The translations under genes were made by a program, and so were the position numbers. DNA of 64,000 nucleotides from Microbacterium oxydans (GTDB taxonomy: Bacteria; Actinomycetota; Actinomycetes; Actinomycetales; Microbacteriaceae). Location: assembly GCF_000956525.1 (NCBI RefSeq), contig NZ_JYIW01000022.1, forward strand, positions 1 to 64,000, in the 5' to 3' direction. Numbering within the stretch: position 1 is the stretch's first letter; the number at the start of each line of letters is the position of its first letter. Shown here piece by piece: positions 1 through 7,986 of this stretch. The notes under the pieces are model-generated. The model made no database searches, was not told the origin of the DNA, and saw nothing but the letters and a program-made list of their open reading frames with translations.

Positions 1-1
1 C

Positions 2-39
2 GAAGGAAGGGCGAGGGGGACCGGAAGGAAGGGCGAGGG
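2..39. repeat. 16-bp direct repeat, two copies
   Basis: GAAGGAAGGGCGAGGG occurs at 2-17 and again at 24-39, a 22-bp period. It lies upstream of the first gene and may be the end of a longer array cut off by the window edge. No function is evident. Confidence 0.6.
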
Positions 40-85
40 ATGCCGCGGAGCGGCGTGTGCGAGGGACGAGGTCGGCGGGTGGAGT

Positions 86-91
86 TAGGCT
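86..91 (+). promoter_or_regulatory. -10 hexamer for a leaderless gene
   Basis: TAGGCT ends six bases before the GTG at 98. The spacing predicts transcription starting at or next to the start codon, so the gene would be leaderless. The same arrangement recurs at several other genes in the window. Confidence 0.5.
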
Positions 92-97
92 CAGAGG

Positions 98-790
98 GTG
101 AATGAGGAGCTCGCTGCACGCATCGTCGCGGACTCCCGCGACCGCGTCGCATGGCTGCGAGCACGATCCCGCGGCATCACCGCGACCGACGTCGCCGGCC
201 TCACCAGCGAGAAGTCGATCGTCCGCGCGGCGGACGCCAAACTCGGCGGTGGCCCCCGTTTCGGCGGCAACGCGTACACGGATCACGGACGCCGTCGTGA
301 GCCCGAGATCGCGGCGTGGGTCGCGGCGACGCACGGCATCCTCCCCTCGTCCGCGCTCTTCCGCGCGAAGGTCGAGCACCGCCACCTGGCCACGCCCGAC
401 GGCATCGCGGTCGACGCCGAGGGCCGCGTGAAGCTCGCCGAGATCAAGACGACGAACAAGGCGTTCCGCGGCATCCCCCGCACCTACCTGCGTCAGGTCT
501 GGTGGCAGCAGCACGTGCTCGGCGCCGAGCGCACGCTGTTCGTCTGGGAGGAGCACGTCGACTTCGCGCCGATCCACGATGAGCCCCGCTGCGTGTGGAT
601 CGACCGAGACGACCGTGAGATCGCCAAGCTGGTCGGCCTCGCCACGGATCTGATCGACGAGCTCTACCGCCGCACGACCGGCATGCAGGTGCCGACCCGG
701 ATCGCGGATGCGACGGCAGCCGCTGCCGCGAGCCGACGCGAGCACCTCCGCGAACGCGACGCCTTCCGCGCACTCGCATTGGCCGAGTGA
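98..790 (+). CDS. YqaJ-like viral recombinase/exonuclease family protein
   Basis: 230 residues with the layout of the YqaJ/lambda-exonuclease PD-(D/E)xK fold. There is a glycine/histidine-rich segment with E68/E70 (GRRREPEIAAW), a D101-G102 pair (ATPDGI), the E115-I-K117 metal-binding/catalytic motif (LAEIKTT), and a conserved Q-rich helix near 133-138 followed by a hydrophobic strand. Family members resect or cut DNA in phage recombination and in some chromosomal contexts. The gene stands alone: no recT, single-strand-binding or other phage gene lies beside it, so its partner is unknown. The start is GTG at 98, chosen because a -10 hexamer sits six bases upstream (leaderless). It converges on the export cluster, with 19 bp between stop codons. 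Confidence 0.75.
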   Translation: MNEELAARIVADSRDRVAWLRARSRGITATDVAGLTSEKSIVRAADAKLGGGPRFGGNAYTDHGRRREPEIAAWVAATHGILPSSALFRAKVEHRHLATPDGIAVDAEGRVKLAEIKTTNKAFRGIPRTYLRQVWWQQHVLGAERTLFVWEEHVDFAPIHDEPRCVWIDRDDREIAKLVGLATDLIDELYRRTTGMQVPTRIADATAAAAASRREHLRERDAFRALALAE

Positions 791-809
791 CCCGAGGCTG
801 ACACGGCGC

Positions 810-1301
810 TCAGGTGCAGGTGTTGTTGCCGCCGAGGCCGAGCAGTCCCCCGACCGACAGCGTCTTCGTCGCGGCAGGCGACGCCCACGACGTCCCCGCG
901 TAGATCGACTCCACCCGCACGGTGTTCGACGAGCCGAGCAACGAGCCGAGCAACGTGTTCAACAGTGTGGACGAGATCGTGGCGGAGTACGTGTACGGGC
1001 CGCTGCCGGTCTGCGTGACGTTGGCGTTGTCGACCGCCACAGCGTTGATCGAGAGACGCTCCTGCACCTTGAGGTAGGGCGACGTCCAGGTGATCGTGAA
1101 TCCGGTGAAGGAGCCGAGGAAGCTCGTCACGGTGCAGGACGTGATGACCGGTGTCTCGAGCGTCGACGCGGTGAAGGATGCCGCCGAGTACTCGCTGTCG
1201 GTGAACCGCGCCTCGGTCATCTGCACTGACGGCAGCGCGGCGACGCCGACCAGCACCGCGAGCCCGACGACACCGGCGAGCAGTCTGCGTGAGCGCCTCA
1301 T
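810..1301 (-). CDS. exported protein with SipW-type signal peptide (third of the cluster)
   Basis: 163 residues. The N-terminus is basic (MRRSRR), then a hydrophobic helix (about 8-25), then RFTDSEYSAASFTA. This is the 'alternate' signal-peptide signature shared with the two other secreted proteins of this cluster and resembling substrates of SipW in Bacillus (TasA, camelysin). The rest is Ser/Thr-rich, beta-type and otherwise unrecognised, with cysteines near 57 and at the C-terminus (NNTCT) that could form a disulfide. The start overlaps the stop of the upstream gene by four bases (ATGA), so translation is probably coupled. It is the last gene of the five-gene minus-strand operon. It is inferred to be a surface or extracellular structural subunit; the exact role is unknown. 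Confidence 0.65.
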   Translation of the reverse strand: MRRSRRLLAGVVGLAVLVGVAALPSVQMTEARFTDSEYSAASFTASTLETPVITSCTVTSFLGSFTGFTITWTSPYLKVQERLSINAVAVDNANVTQTGSGPYTYSATISSTLLNTLLGSLLGSSNTVRVESIYAGTSWASPAATKTLSVGGLLGLGGNNTCT

Positions 1302-1939
1302 GACGGCCCCGCCCCGCTCACCGCTCGACGTCGTCGCCCGAGCACGAGCAGCGCACCGACAGCCGCGAGCACGATTCCGCCGCCGAACATCGACGGCGTC
1401 GTGGCAGGCAGTCCGGTCGTGGCCAGTCCGCCACCCGGACCGACGACCGCCGACTCGCCGGCACCTCGCGCATGCACGCGCACCTCGGTGCTGCCTCCGA
1501 CATCATCCGGATCGAGCGTGATCGCGAGACGCACATGCGCGGTCTGATCGTCGGCGATCCGGGTGAGCTCCACTTCGGCACCGTCGCGCGGGATGCTCCA
1601 GGCCGTTCGCAGCGCCGTCGCGCCGCCGGGGCATCCAGTGGCCTCCCATGCACGTGCGCAGAGCGAGACGTCGACGAGCAATGGTGCTGAGCCCGACGCA
1701 CTCACGCCGATGCTCACCAGTCCGGGATCCGGGGCATCAGCGCTGATCGCGACGTCCCACTGCACCGGGGCGCCAGGGCGCAGACTGGATGCCGCGTCCC
1801 AGTCCGCGACCGAGACCAGACGCAGCACATCCCCCTGGATCACCTGGGTCGTCGGAGCGGCCCCCGCCGGTGCTGCCACGAGCAGCGCCCCTGCAGCGAG
1901 CAGCACGGCGAACGGTGCGGCAGTGGGAGGTCGCCTCAT
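1298..1939 (-). CDS. LATTG-anchored surface protein (sortase-type substrate)
   Basis: 213 residues. It has a cleavable-looking signal peptide (MRRPPTAAPFAVLLAAGALL, with an A-rich cleavage region before APTT). The middle is a beta-rich region of about 140 residues with a Cys pair around ARAWEATGCPGG. At the C-terminus an LATTG motif is followed by a hydrophobic helix and RRRR, the order of a sorting signal. LAxTG motifs are typical of class E sortase substrates in high-GC actinobacteria. No sortase lies in this window, so the enzyme must be elsewhere. The ATG overlaps the stop of the signal peptidase gene (ATGA). A longer upstream frame exists but has no protein-like composition. Likely role: cell-wall component or anchor for the exported fibre-like proteins encoded beside it (inference). 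Confidence 0.65.
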   Translation of the reverse strand: MRRPPTAAPFAVLLAAGALLVAAPAGAAPTTQVIQGDVLRLVSVADWDAASSLRPGAPVQWDVAISADAPDPGLVSIGVSASGSAPLLVDVSLCARAWEATGCPGGATALRTAWSIPRDGAEVELTRIADDQTAHVRLAITLDPDDVGGSTEVRVHARGAGESAVVGPGGGLATTGLPATTPSMFGGGIVLAAVGALLVLGRRRRAVSGAGPS

Positions 1940-2556
1940 GTCGCACCGCCTGCTCGTCGGCGCCGTGACCCACCCGGCGAGCGCGGCCAGAACGCCCAGA
2001 CCACGAGCACCGTCGCGGCGAGCGTGAGACCGCCGAGCAGCACCGGATTGCTCATTCCCGCGACCGCCGTCGCGATGCCGGGGATGGAGAACAGCACGAT
2101 GCGCACCGAGGTGACGGTGTACGGGAACGCGTCTTCCGTCGCGTTCGCGTCGCCGCGCATCGTGATCACCCGCTCGGCAGCCGTGGAGCCGGCTTCGATC
2201 GACGTCACCCGGTGGGTCACCGGAAGCTCGCCCGCGCGGTCGACCGTCACGACGTCCCCGACGGCGATCTGCGCCGCGTCGATGCGCTGCACCGCGGCGA
2301 CGGAGCCGGCGGGGATGGTCGGCGACATCGATCCGGTGCTGAACATGATCAGCGTGATGTGGGCGGTGAAGGCCAGGATGACGAGCAGGATGCACACCGC
2401 ACCGCCGATCGCTGCGATCCACAGGAGCACATCGGCGATGAGACCACCGGGCCGGGCACGCCGCGGACCCGGCTCTGGGACCACCACCGCCCCGACGCCG
2501 GGCGCGGCGACCACGGCCTGCTCGCGCAGACTGCGTCTGGTCACCGGTGCGCTCAT
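1936..2556 (-). CDS. SipW-like (ER/archaeal-type) signal peptidase I
   Basis: 206 residues. A membrane helix (about 41-66) leads into FSTGSMSPTIPAG, holding the nucleophile Ser76. The second catalytic residue is His115 in PVTHRV rather than the Lys of ordinary bacterial LepB, so this is the Ser-His ER/SipW class. GDANATED matches the conserved domain D/E region, and a second membrane helix lies near the C-terminus (about 165-190). SipW-type peptidases process the special signal peptides of secreted fibre proteins. Its position between three proteins with that signal type strongly implies they are its substrates. Start ATG at 2556. The gene overlaps the next by four bases and follows the upstream secreted-protein gene by 37 bp. 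Confidence 0.85.
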   Translation of the reverse strand: MSAPVTRRSLREQAVVAAPGVGAVVVPEPGPRRARPGGLIADVLLWIAAIGGAVCILLVILAFTAHITLIMFSTGSMSPTIPAGSVAAVQRIDAAQIAVGDVVTVDRAGELPVTHRVTSIEAGSTAAERVITMRGDANATEDAFPYTVTSVRIVLFSIPGIATAVAGMSNPVLLGGLTLAATVLVVWAFWPRSPGGSRRRRAGGAT

Positions 2557-2593
2557 CCGTCCCTCCGTGCTCGTCCCCGTGGCATCCGTTCGC

Positions 2594-3211
2594 CTATGAC
2601 GAGGTCCCGATGAATTGCCAGGTCTGCGTCATCGTGAGACCCTGCGCCGCGTTGGCCGCCGTCGTGGGCAGCGTCACCGCGATGCAGTAGTTCACCGGTG
2701 CGCCGCCGTTCGCCGTGACCGCCTGCGTCGTCGCTCCGTTCGCGGTCAGCGCCGAGCCGTCAGCGACGACTGCCGTACCGGCCGGATACGTGGTCCCGTT
2801 GCAGGTGGTGCCCGCGATCGTGCGCACCCCGTAGGTGAGGTAGGTCGCGAGGCCGGTGCCGCCCGGCGTGCCGGCGTTCAGCTGCAGGGTGCCGGCCACC
2901 GAGGGGTTCGCCGTCTTGACGCTGAACAGCGCATACGTCGTCGTGCCCGGCGCCATGGCCGTCGGCGCGAGGGCGAAGCTGAGCGTCGCCGCGGCGCCCG
3001 TCGTCGCGTGGCTCGCGAAGGTGGCGCCGTCGACCGCTCCCACGATGTCGAACCGTCCCGCCTGGAACGTCGCCGCTGCGTACTCGGAGTCGTTCCAGGC
3101 GGCGAGCGTCGCAGCCGCCCCGATGCCGAAGACGAGTCCGCCGGCGAGCACCGCGCGAATGCGGCGGGAGCGCAATCGTCTCGCCTCCCGCATGCTGCTG
3201 CGGGTTGTCAT
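2594..3211 (-). CDS. exported protein with SipW-type signal peptide (second of the cluster)
   Basis: 205 residues. Basic N-terminus, hydrophobic helix (AVLAGGLVFGIGAAATLAAW), then WNDSEYAAATFQAGRFDIVG. This matches the WNDSEFATGTFTSGSFNLQG segment of the neighbouring 3219-3854 product, so the two are paralogues from a local duplication. The mature part is Ala/Gly/Thr-rich with a beta-sandwich-like composition and two Cys (TTCNG and NYCIA). It probably belongs to the TasA/camelysin-like group of secreted structural proteins processed by a SipW peptidase (family inference from the signal and context). The start is ATG at 3211, seven bases after the upstream stop; an in-frame ATG at 3193 is an alternative. 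Confidence 0.7.
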   Translation of the reverse strand: MTTRSSMREARRLRSRRIRAVLAGGLVFGIGAAATLAAWNDSEYAAATFQAGRFDIVGAVDGATFASHATTGAAATLSFALAPTAMAPGTTTYALFSVKTANPSVAGTLQLNAGTPGGTGLATYLTYGVRTIAGTTCNGTTYPAGTAVVADGSALTANGATTQAVTANGGAPVNYCIAVTLPTTAANAAQGLTMTQTWQFIGTSS

Positions 3212-3218
3212 GGCCGGC

Positions 3219-3854
3219 TCAGTTCGTCGACGTGGCCGTGAACTTCCAGGTGGCCGTCGTCGCGGTGCCCTGCTTGAGCGTCGCATCACCGGTGACCTTG
3301 AAGCAGAGCTGCACGGCCGTCCCTGCGGTGGCGGCGTCAGCGCCCTTGGTCAGGGCGACGGTCGTCACCCCGGTCTGGACGTCGAGGGTCGCGCCGGTCG
3401 CGATGGGGGTGCCGGTCGCGGATGCCGCGTTGCAGGTCGCTCCCGGTGCCAGCTGGTACACCTGGTACCCCAGGTGGCCGGAGTTCGAGGTGGCTGCGGC
3501 GTCGGCGGTCGTCCCGTTCGCGACGAGGTTCGCGCCGGTGGTCGTGCCGGCCGCGAGCCGGACCCAGAACCCGGCGTACACCGAATCACCGGGCGACATG
3601 TTGCCGACGAGGCCGGCGGGCAGTGTGAAGGCGAGCGACGCGGCCGTGCCACCGGTGTCGACGTTGTGGTCGCTGTAGTTCGCCGAGATGTCACCCGTGG
3701 TCGAGCCCTGCAGGTTGAACGAGCCGGATGTGAACGTTCCGGTCGCGAACTCCGAGTCGTTCCAGGCGGCGAGCGTCGCTGCGACGCCGACTCCGAGCAC
3801 GAGTCCTCCTGCGAGCACCGCGAGAACCTTGCGCTGATTGCTCTTCTTCGACAT
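3219..3854 (-). CDS. exported protein with SipW-type signal peptide (first of the cluster)
   Basis: 211 residues, first gene of the minus-strand operon. N-terminus MSKKSNQRK, hydrophobic stretch (about 9-27), then LAAWNDSEFATGTF, the alternate/SipW signal signature. The mature protein is rich in Thr, Ala and Gly with two Cys (GATCNA, VQLCFK). This is the same plan as the 2594-3211 product, so a paired disulfide is plausible. Start ATG at 3854, preceded by a GAGGGGG ribosome-binding stretch. I infer an extracellular fibre or matrix subunit by analogy with TasA. It could instead be a different secreted beta-protein using the same export route. Confidence 0.72.
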   Translation of the reverse strand: MSKKSNQRKVLAVLAGGLVLGVGVAATLAAWNDSEFATGTFTSGSFNLQGSTTGDISANYSDHNVDTGGTAASLAFTLPAGLVGNMSPGDSVYAGFWVRLAAGTTTGANLVANGTTADAAATSNSGHLGYQVYQLAPGATCNAASATGTPIATGATLDVQTGVTTVALTKGADAATAGTAVQLCFKVTGDATLKQGTATTATWKFTATSTN

Positions 3855-4030
3855 GAACCATCCCCCTCAGGAATCCGGCGACCGTGGGAACGCGTGAACC
3901 GGTCGCCCCTCAGGGACCTGCGTGTACAGCCGTACCCAATCCTCCCGAGACAAATCCCAGGTGACAAGGCTAATTCGCGCAGGACCAGCACTCATTGCGC
4001 GCATCCGATCACAACCTCATCACGGAGATA

Positions 4031-4076
4031 GTTGACGCATGTCAACCACAAGCGTATGGTTGACGAAGTTCAACCA
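4031..4076 (+). promoter_or_regulatory. promoter with two MarR-type operators
   Basis: A good promoter is visible: -35 TTGACG (4032-4037), 17-bp spacer, -10 TATGGT (4055-4060). Two inverted repeats of the form GTTGA-N6-TCAAC lie at 4031-4046 and 4057-4076 (the latter extends to TGGTTGA-N6-TCAACCA), centred 28 bp apart. One covers the -35/spacer and the other the -10/start region. The pair is ideally placed for repression by the MarR regulator encoded downstream in the same transcript. Confidence 0.75.
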
Positions 4077-4136
4077 TCTCGTGCGCGCCAGAGCTGTCGC
4101 GGAACCACTGATCCTCGCCCACACGAAAGGTCCGCC

Positions 4137-5852
4137 ATGACCACGGAGTCACCCGTCAAGATGACGCACCGTCAGGTGCTCGAAGCCCTCACGGGGCTGC
4201 TGCTCGGCATGTTCGTCTCGATGATCGCGACCACGGTCGTCTCGACGTCGATGCCCGTCATCGTCCACGACCTCGGCGGCGACCAGGCCGCGTACACCTG
4301 GGTCATCACCGCCACCCTGCTGACCACGGCGATCTCGACGCCGATCTGGGGCAAGCTCGCCGACCTGTTCAATCGCAAGCTGCTCATCCAGCTCGCGATC
4401 GTCATCTTCGTCGGCGCGACGGCTGCCGCCGGATTCGCCCAGGACACGAACACGCTGATCGCGTTCCGCGCCATCCAGGGCATCGGCGGCGGTGGCCTGG
4501 CAGCTCTCAGCCAGGTCATCATGGCCGACATCATCAGCCCGCGTGAGCGCGGCCGCTACATGGGCCTCTTCGGCGCCGTCATGGCCGTCGCGACCGTCGG
4601 CGGCCCGCTGCTCGGCGGCTGGATCACGGATGTCGCGAACTGGCGCTGGAACTTCTTCGTCGCACTCCCCTTCGCGATCGCCGCACTGATCATCCTGCAG
4701 AAGACGCTGCACATCAGCACCGCACGCACGCGCAAGGCATCGATCGATTACACCGGCATCGTGCTGCTCTCCGCCGCCGTCTCGCTGATCCTCATCTGGA
4801 TCACGAACGCCGGGTCCACCTTCGACTGGTGGAGCACCGAGACCGTGCTGATGGTCGGCGGCTCGATCATCGCCGCCGTCGCGTTCATCATCGTCGAGAA
4901 CAAGGTGCGCGAGCCGCTCATCCCCCTCTCGCTCTTCAAGGGCCGCACCTTCACCCTCTCGGTGATCGCGTCGATCTCGATCGGTGTCGCGATGTTCGGC
5001 ACCTCGGTCTACCTCGCCCAGTACATGCAGCTGTCCCGCGGCGCCTCGCCGACGGAGGCCGGCCTCATGACGCTGCCGATGATGGCCGGACTCCTGCTCT
5101 CATCGATGATCGTGGGCCAGCTCGTCACCCGCTTCGGCAAGTGGAAGGGCTACCTGATCCTCGGCTCCGTGCTGCTGATCGCCGGTTCCACGCTGCTGTC
5201 GACGCTGCACTACGACACGAACTTCGCGCTCGTCTCGCTGTACATGTTCTTCACCGGAGCCGGCGTCGGCATGACGATGCAGAACCTCGTGCTGATCGTG
5301 CAGAACGTCGCGAAGCCGAGCGAGATGGGCGTCGCCAGCTCCGGCGTCACGTTCTTCCGCAGCCTCGGCGGCACGGTCGGCGTCTCCGTCATGGGCGCCG
5401 TGCTGGCGAACTCCCTGACGACCCTGTTCGCCGACGGCAAGGAGCGCATCGGCACAGCGATCGCGCAACTGGGCGACAAGGGTGCCGAAGTCGCAGCGCA
5501 GCTCTCGAGCGGCACGCTCCCCGAGGTGCGTCTGCTCCCGGAGCCGGTGCGCTCGATCATCGAGGACTTCTACGCGCAGGCGATCTCGCACGCGTTCCTC
5601 ATCGGCATCCCGCTGGCCGTCATCAGCCTGATCGCGATCCTGTTCCTGCCGAACAAGCCGCTGACCACGATGACGACGAGCGAGCGGGCCCACGCCGACG
5701 CCACGAAGACGGATGCCGCCGACGGCGGTGTCGTCGACGACGCAGCCGATGTCGCGATCGCGGACGCGACCGCGCTCTCGGGTGCGACGACCGGAACGGT
5801 CACGGTGGTCTCAGGACGCTCCAGCGACCGGAACGCCGATGACCGAGACTGA
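4137..5852 (+). CDS. DHA2-family MFS multidrug exporter (14 TM)
   Basis: 571 residues of alternating hydrophobic helices, about 14, with the MFS loop motif near GKLADLFNRK and a motif-C-like glycine run (GGPLLGGW) typical of exporters. FRAIQGIGGGGLAAL is characteristic of the EmrB/QacA (DHA2) group, which expels drugs and other amphiphilic compounds using the proton gradient. The C-terminal 60 residues are hydrophilic and Asp/Ala-rich, probably cytoplasmic. The ATG at 4137 has GAAAGG six bases upstream; longer in-frame starts would run back through the promoter. It is co-transcribed with, and overlaps by 14 bp, the MarR gene. The double operator upstream implies derepression by the exporter's own substrates. 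Confidence 0.9.
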   Translation: MTTESPVKMTHRQVLEALTGLLLGMFVSMIATTVVSTSMPVIVHDLGGDQAAYTWVITATLLTTAISTPIWGKLADLFNRKLLIQLAIVIFVGATAAAGFAQDTNTLIAFRAIQGIGGGGLAALSQVIMADIISPRERGRYMGLFGAVMAVATVGGPLLGGWITDVANWRWNFFVALPFAIAALIILQKTLHISTARTRKASIDYTGIVLLSAAVSLILIWITNAGSTFDWWSTETVLMVGGSIIAAVAFIIVENKVREPLIPLSLFKGRTFTLSVIASISIGVAMFGTSVYLAQYMQLSRGASPTEAGLMTLPMMAGLLLSSMIVGQLVTRFGKWKGYLILGSVLLIAGSTLLSTLHYDTNFALVSLYMFFTGAGVGMTMQNLVLIVQNVAKPSEMGVASSGVTFFRSLGGTVGVSVMGAVLANSLTTLFADGKERIGTAIAQLGDKGAEVAAQLSSGTLPEVRLLPEPVRSIIEDFYAQAISHAFLIGIPLAVISLIAILFLPNKPLTTMTTSERAHADATKTDAADGGVVDDAADVAIADATALSGATTGTVTVVSGRSSDRNADDRD

Positions 5853-6336
5853 CCGCCAGGCCGAATCCCCCGAGGCGCGGACCGCTGCGGTCCGCGCCCT
5901 CGAGGCGGAGTTCAGCGAGCTGATCACGCACTTCCGTCGGCTGATCATGGAGAACGCGAACCGCGTCAGCCCCGGCATGCTCCCCGGTGCGTACAAGGCG
6001 CTCACCACCATCGCGCGATGCGAGCAGGTCACGGCATCCGCGCTGGCGGAGCGGATGCTGATGGACAAGGGCCAGGTCAGCCGCACCGTCAGAGAGCTCG
6101 AGGACCTCGGACTCATCGTGCGCACGCCTGATCCCAGCGACGGCCGCTCCTCGCTGCTGCGGCTCACCCCGCTCGGCGCCGAGCGGCTCGCGGCTGCCCG
6201 CGCGCCGCAGGAGGGGATGCTGATGAGCACCCTGCACGACTGGGACCTCACCGACATCGGCAACCTCACCCGGTTGCTGCACGCGCTGGCGTCGGGCGTG
6301 AACCCCGGCGCCGGCGAGCAGGAGTCCGCCGGCTAG
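5839..6336 (+). CDS. MarR-family repressor
   Basis: 165 residues with the MarR winged-helix core. The helix-turn-helix runs from VTASALAERMLMDKGQVSR into TVRELEDLGLIVR, and the wing contains TPDPSDGRSSLLRLTPLG. MarR proteins are dimers that leave their operators when they bind small phenolic or lipophilic ligands. The start (ATG 5839) lies inside the end of the exporter gene, 14 bp overlap, so translation is coupled. It is the obvious ligand-responsive repressor of the two palindromes at 4031-4076, and therefore autoregulated. Its TAG stop shares the CTAG palindrome with the stop of the convergent argP-like gene. Confidence 0.9.
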   Translation: MTETDRQAESPEARTAAVRALEAEFSELITHFRRLIMENANRVSPGMLPGAYKALTTIARCEQVTASALAERMLMDKGQVSRTVRELEDLGLIVRTPDPSDGRSSLLRLTPLGAERLAAARAPQEGMLMSTLHDWDLTDIGNLTRLLHALASGVNPGAGEQESAG

Positions 6337-7226
6337 TCGACCTGTCCTCGCGGCTGCAGCACGGCCCGAGCCTCGGCGGCGACCTCGGCCGCGATCGTGT
6401 CGAGGAGCTCCGAACGCAGGTTCCACTGCTGCCAGAACAGCGCGACGCGCAACGTCGGTCCACCGAGTCGGACCAGCCCGTCCGATCCCTGCGGCAGCGG
6501 CAGCATGCCCCAGCCGAGTCCGAGCTCGACCGCGAGCGCGTAGTCATGGGACGCCGGAACGTAGTGCCGCGGCACGCCCTGCTGTGCCACGCCGCGCTCG
6601 CGCAGCCACTCGTGCTGCAGCGTGTCACGGCGGTCGAAGTCGACGAACGGTGCTGCCCCGAGCGCGGTCGGCGTGGCCCCGTCGGCGAACCACCGTTCGG
6701 CGAACGCCGGCGCCGCGACCGCCTCGTATTCGAGCACGCCGAGCGGCGTGACCGAGCAGCCGGCGACGGGCACGTTCTCACTCGTGACGGCGGCCATGAC
6801 CGTGCCTGACTCGAGCAGACGAGCGGTGAAGTTCTGGTCGTCGCGGTGCAGATCGAAGTCGATGTCGTGCCGGGCCGACAGCCGCGCCAACGGAGCGAGG
6901 AACCACGTCGCCATGGAGTCGGCGTTCACGGCGAGCGGCACCGTGGTCCGCCGGGCGCCGCTCTCGGCATCCAGCCCGACCCCGGCCAGCGCATCGTGTT
7001 CGAGCAGGGCGATCTGACGAGCGAGCCGCACGACCGCCTCCCCCGCCTGGGTCAGTCGCGCGGGCTTCGAACGCACGATGAGGATGCGGCCGAGCTGCTG
7101 TTCGAGTGTCTTGAGTCGCTGACTCACGGCGGACGGTGTGATGCGCAGTCGGCGGGATGCGGCATCCAGCGTTCCCTCGTCGGCGACCGCAGCGACGGTG
7201 GCAGCCAGTTCCGGATCGATTCTCAC
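6333..7226 (-). CDS. LysR-family regulator, ArgP/LysG-like
   Basis: 297 residues. The N-terminal LysR helix-turn-helix (about 14-60; RITPSAVSQRLKTLEQQLG) is followed by a periplasmic-binding-like effector domain. ArgP/LysG proteins sense lysine/arginine and activate the divergent exporter gene. That arrangement is exactly present, with lysE starting 70 bp away on the other strand. Start GTG at 7226 (VRIDPELAATVAAV), matching the usual N-terminus of the family; no methionine start lies at the right place. It converges with the MarR gene, the two stop codons overlapping in one CTAG. Confidence 0.88.
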   Translation of the reverse strand: MRIDPELAATVAAVADEGTLDAASRRLRITPSAVSQRLKTLEQQLGRILIVRSKPARLTQAGEAVVRLARQIALLEHDALAGVGLDAESGARRTTVPLAVNADSMATWFLAPLARLSARHDIDFDLHRDDQNFTARLLESGTVMAAVTSENVPVAGCSVTPLGVLEYEAVAAPAFAERWFADGATPTALGAAPFVDFDRRDTLQHEWLRERGVAQQGVPRHYVPASHDYALAVELGLGWGMLPLPQGSDGLVRLGGPTLRVALFWQQWNLRSELLDTIAAEVAAEARAVLQPRGQVD

Positions 7227-7284
7227 ATAAGCGATGCTAATGGTTCGGTAGGAATCCTCGCTGGTGGTGATGTTGCCGCGTTCG

Positions 7285-7290
7285 TAGGCT
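7285..7290 (+). promoter_or_regulatory. -10 hexamer for leaderless lysE
   Basis: TAGGCT ends six bases before the ATG at 7297, predicting a leaderless transcript. The rest of the 70-bp divergent region, rich in A/T around 7227-7250, is the likely ArgP-binding site, but I cannot define a motif. Confidence 0.45.
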
Positions 7291-7296
7291 GATCGC

Positions 7297-7959
7297 ATGC
7301 TCTCCGTCCTCGCCGGCCTCGGCCTCGGCCTCTCGCTGATCGTCGCGATCGGCGCCCAGAACGTGTTCGTGCTCCGCCAGGGCATCCGTCGGCAGCACGT
7401 GCTCGCGGTCGTGATCGTGTGCGCGCTCTCGGATGCCGCGCTGATTATCGCCGGGGTCGCTGGCCTCGGGTCGGTGATCGCCGCAGCACCCTGGCTCATC
7501 GTGGTGGCCCGGTGGGCGGGGGCCGCCTTCTTGCTCGTCTACGGACTGCTGGCTGCGCGCCGCGCCTGGCGCGGCACCGGCGACGCTCTGCAGGTGGACA
7601 GCGCCGAGGACTCGATGTCGACGGCGTCCGGCGGTACGCGCACCGCGACCCGCACCCGCACGCCGCTGGCGCCGGTGCTGACCACGGTGCTCGCCCTCAC
7701 CTGGCTGAACCCGCACGTCTATCTCGACACGGTGCTGATGCTCGGCTCCATCGCGGCGACGCATGGCGAGGAGCGCTGGCTGTTCGCCGCCGGAGCCGTC
7801 ACCGCCAGCATCCTCTGGTTCACCGCGCTCGGCTTCGGCGCGCGCTACGTCGGCCGCTGGTTGCGGACCCCGCTGTCATGGCGCATCCTCGACGCGGTGA
7901 TCGCGGTCGTGATGGTGTCGATCGCCGTGAGCCTGGTGCTGCCGGTGCTCGGCGGCTGA
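7297..7959 (+). CDS. lysE: LysE/ArgO-family basic amino acid exporter
   Basis: 220 residues, about six membrane helices. The family hallmark IGAQNVFVLRQGI lies at residues 17-29, and the conserved LTWLNPHVYLDT segment follows a hydrophilic loop (about 93-122). LysE/ArgO exports L-lysine and L-arginine, relieving excess taken up from peptides. It is divergent from the ArgP/LysG-like regulator. The ATG at 7297 is supported by a -10 hexamer at 7285-7290, giving a leaderless message. The loop is Thr/Arg-rich and longer than in Corynebacterium LysE (inference from memory), otherwise ordinary. Confidence 0.9.
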   Translation: MLSVLAGLGLGLSLIVAIGAQNVFVLRQGIRRQHVLAVVIVCALSDAALIIAGVAGLGSVIAAAPWLIVVARWAGAAFLLVYGLLAARRAWRGTGDALQVDSAEDSMSTASGGTRTATRTRTPLAPVLTTVLALTWLNPHVYLDTVLMLGSIAATHGEERWLFAAGAVTASILWFTALGFGARYVGRWLRTPLSWRILDAVIAVVMVSIAVSLVLPVLGG

Positions 7960-7986
7960 TCCGCGGCAAGGCGTCGAGTCTGCGCG

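Noticed and set aside
98-790. Prophage remnant, suggested by the YqaJ-like nuclease
   Set aside because: No integrase, structural, lysis or recT-like gene nearby; base composition matches the surroundings.
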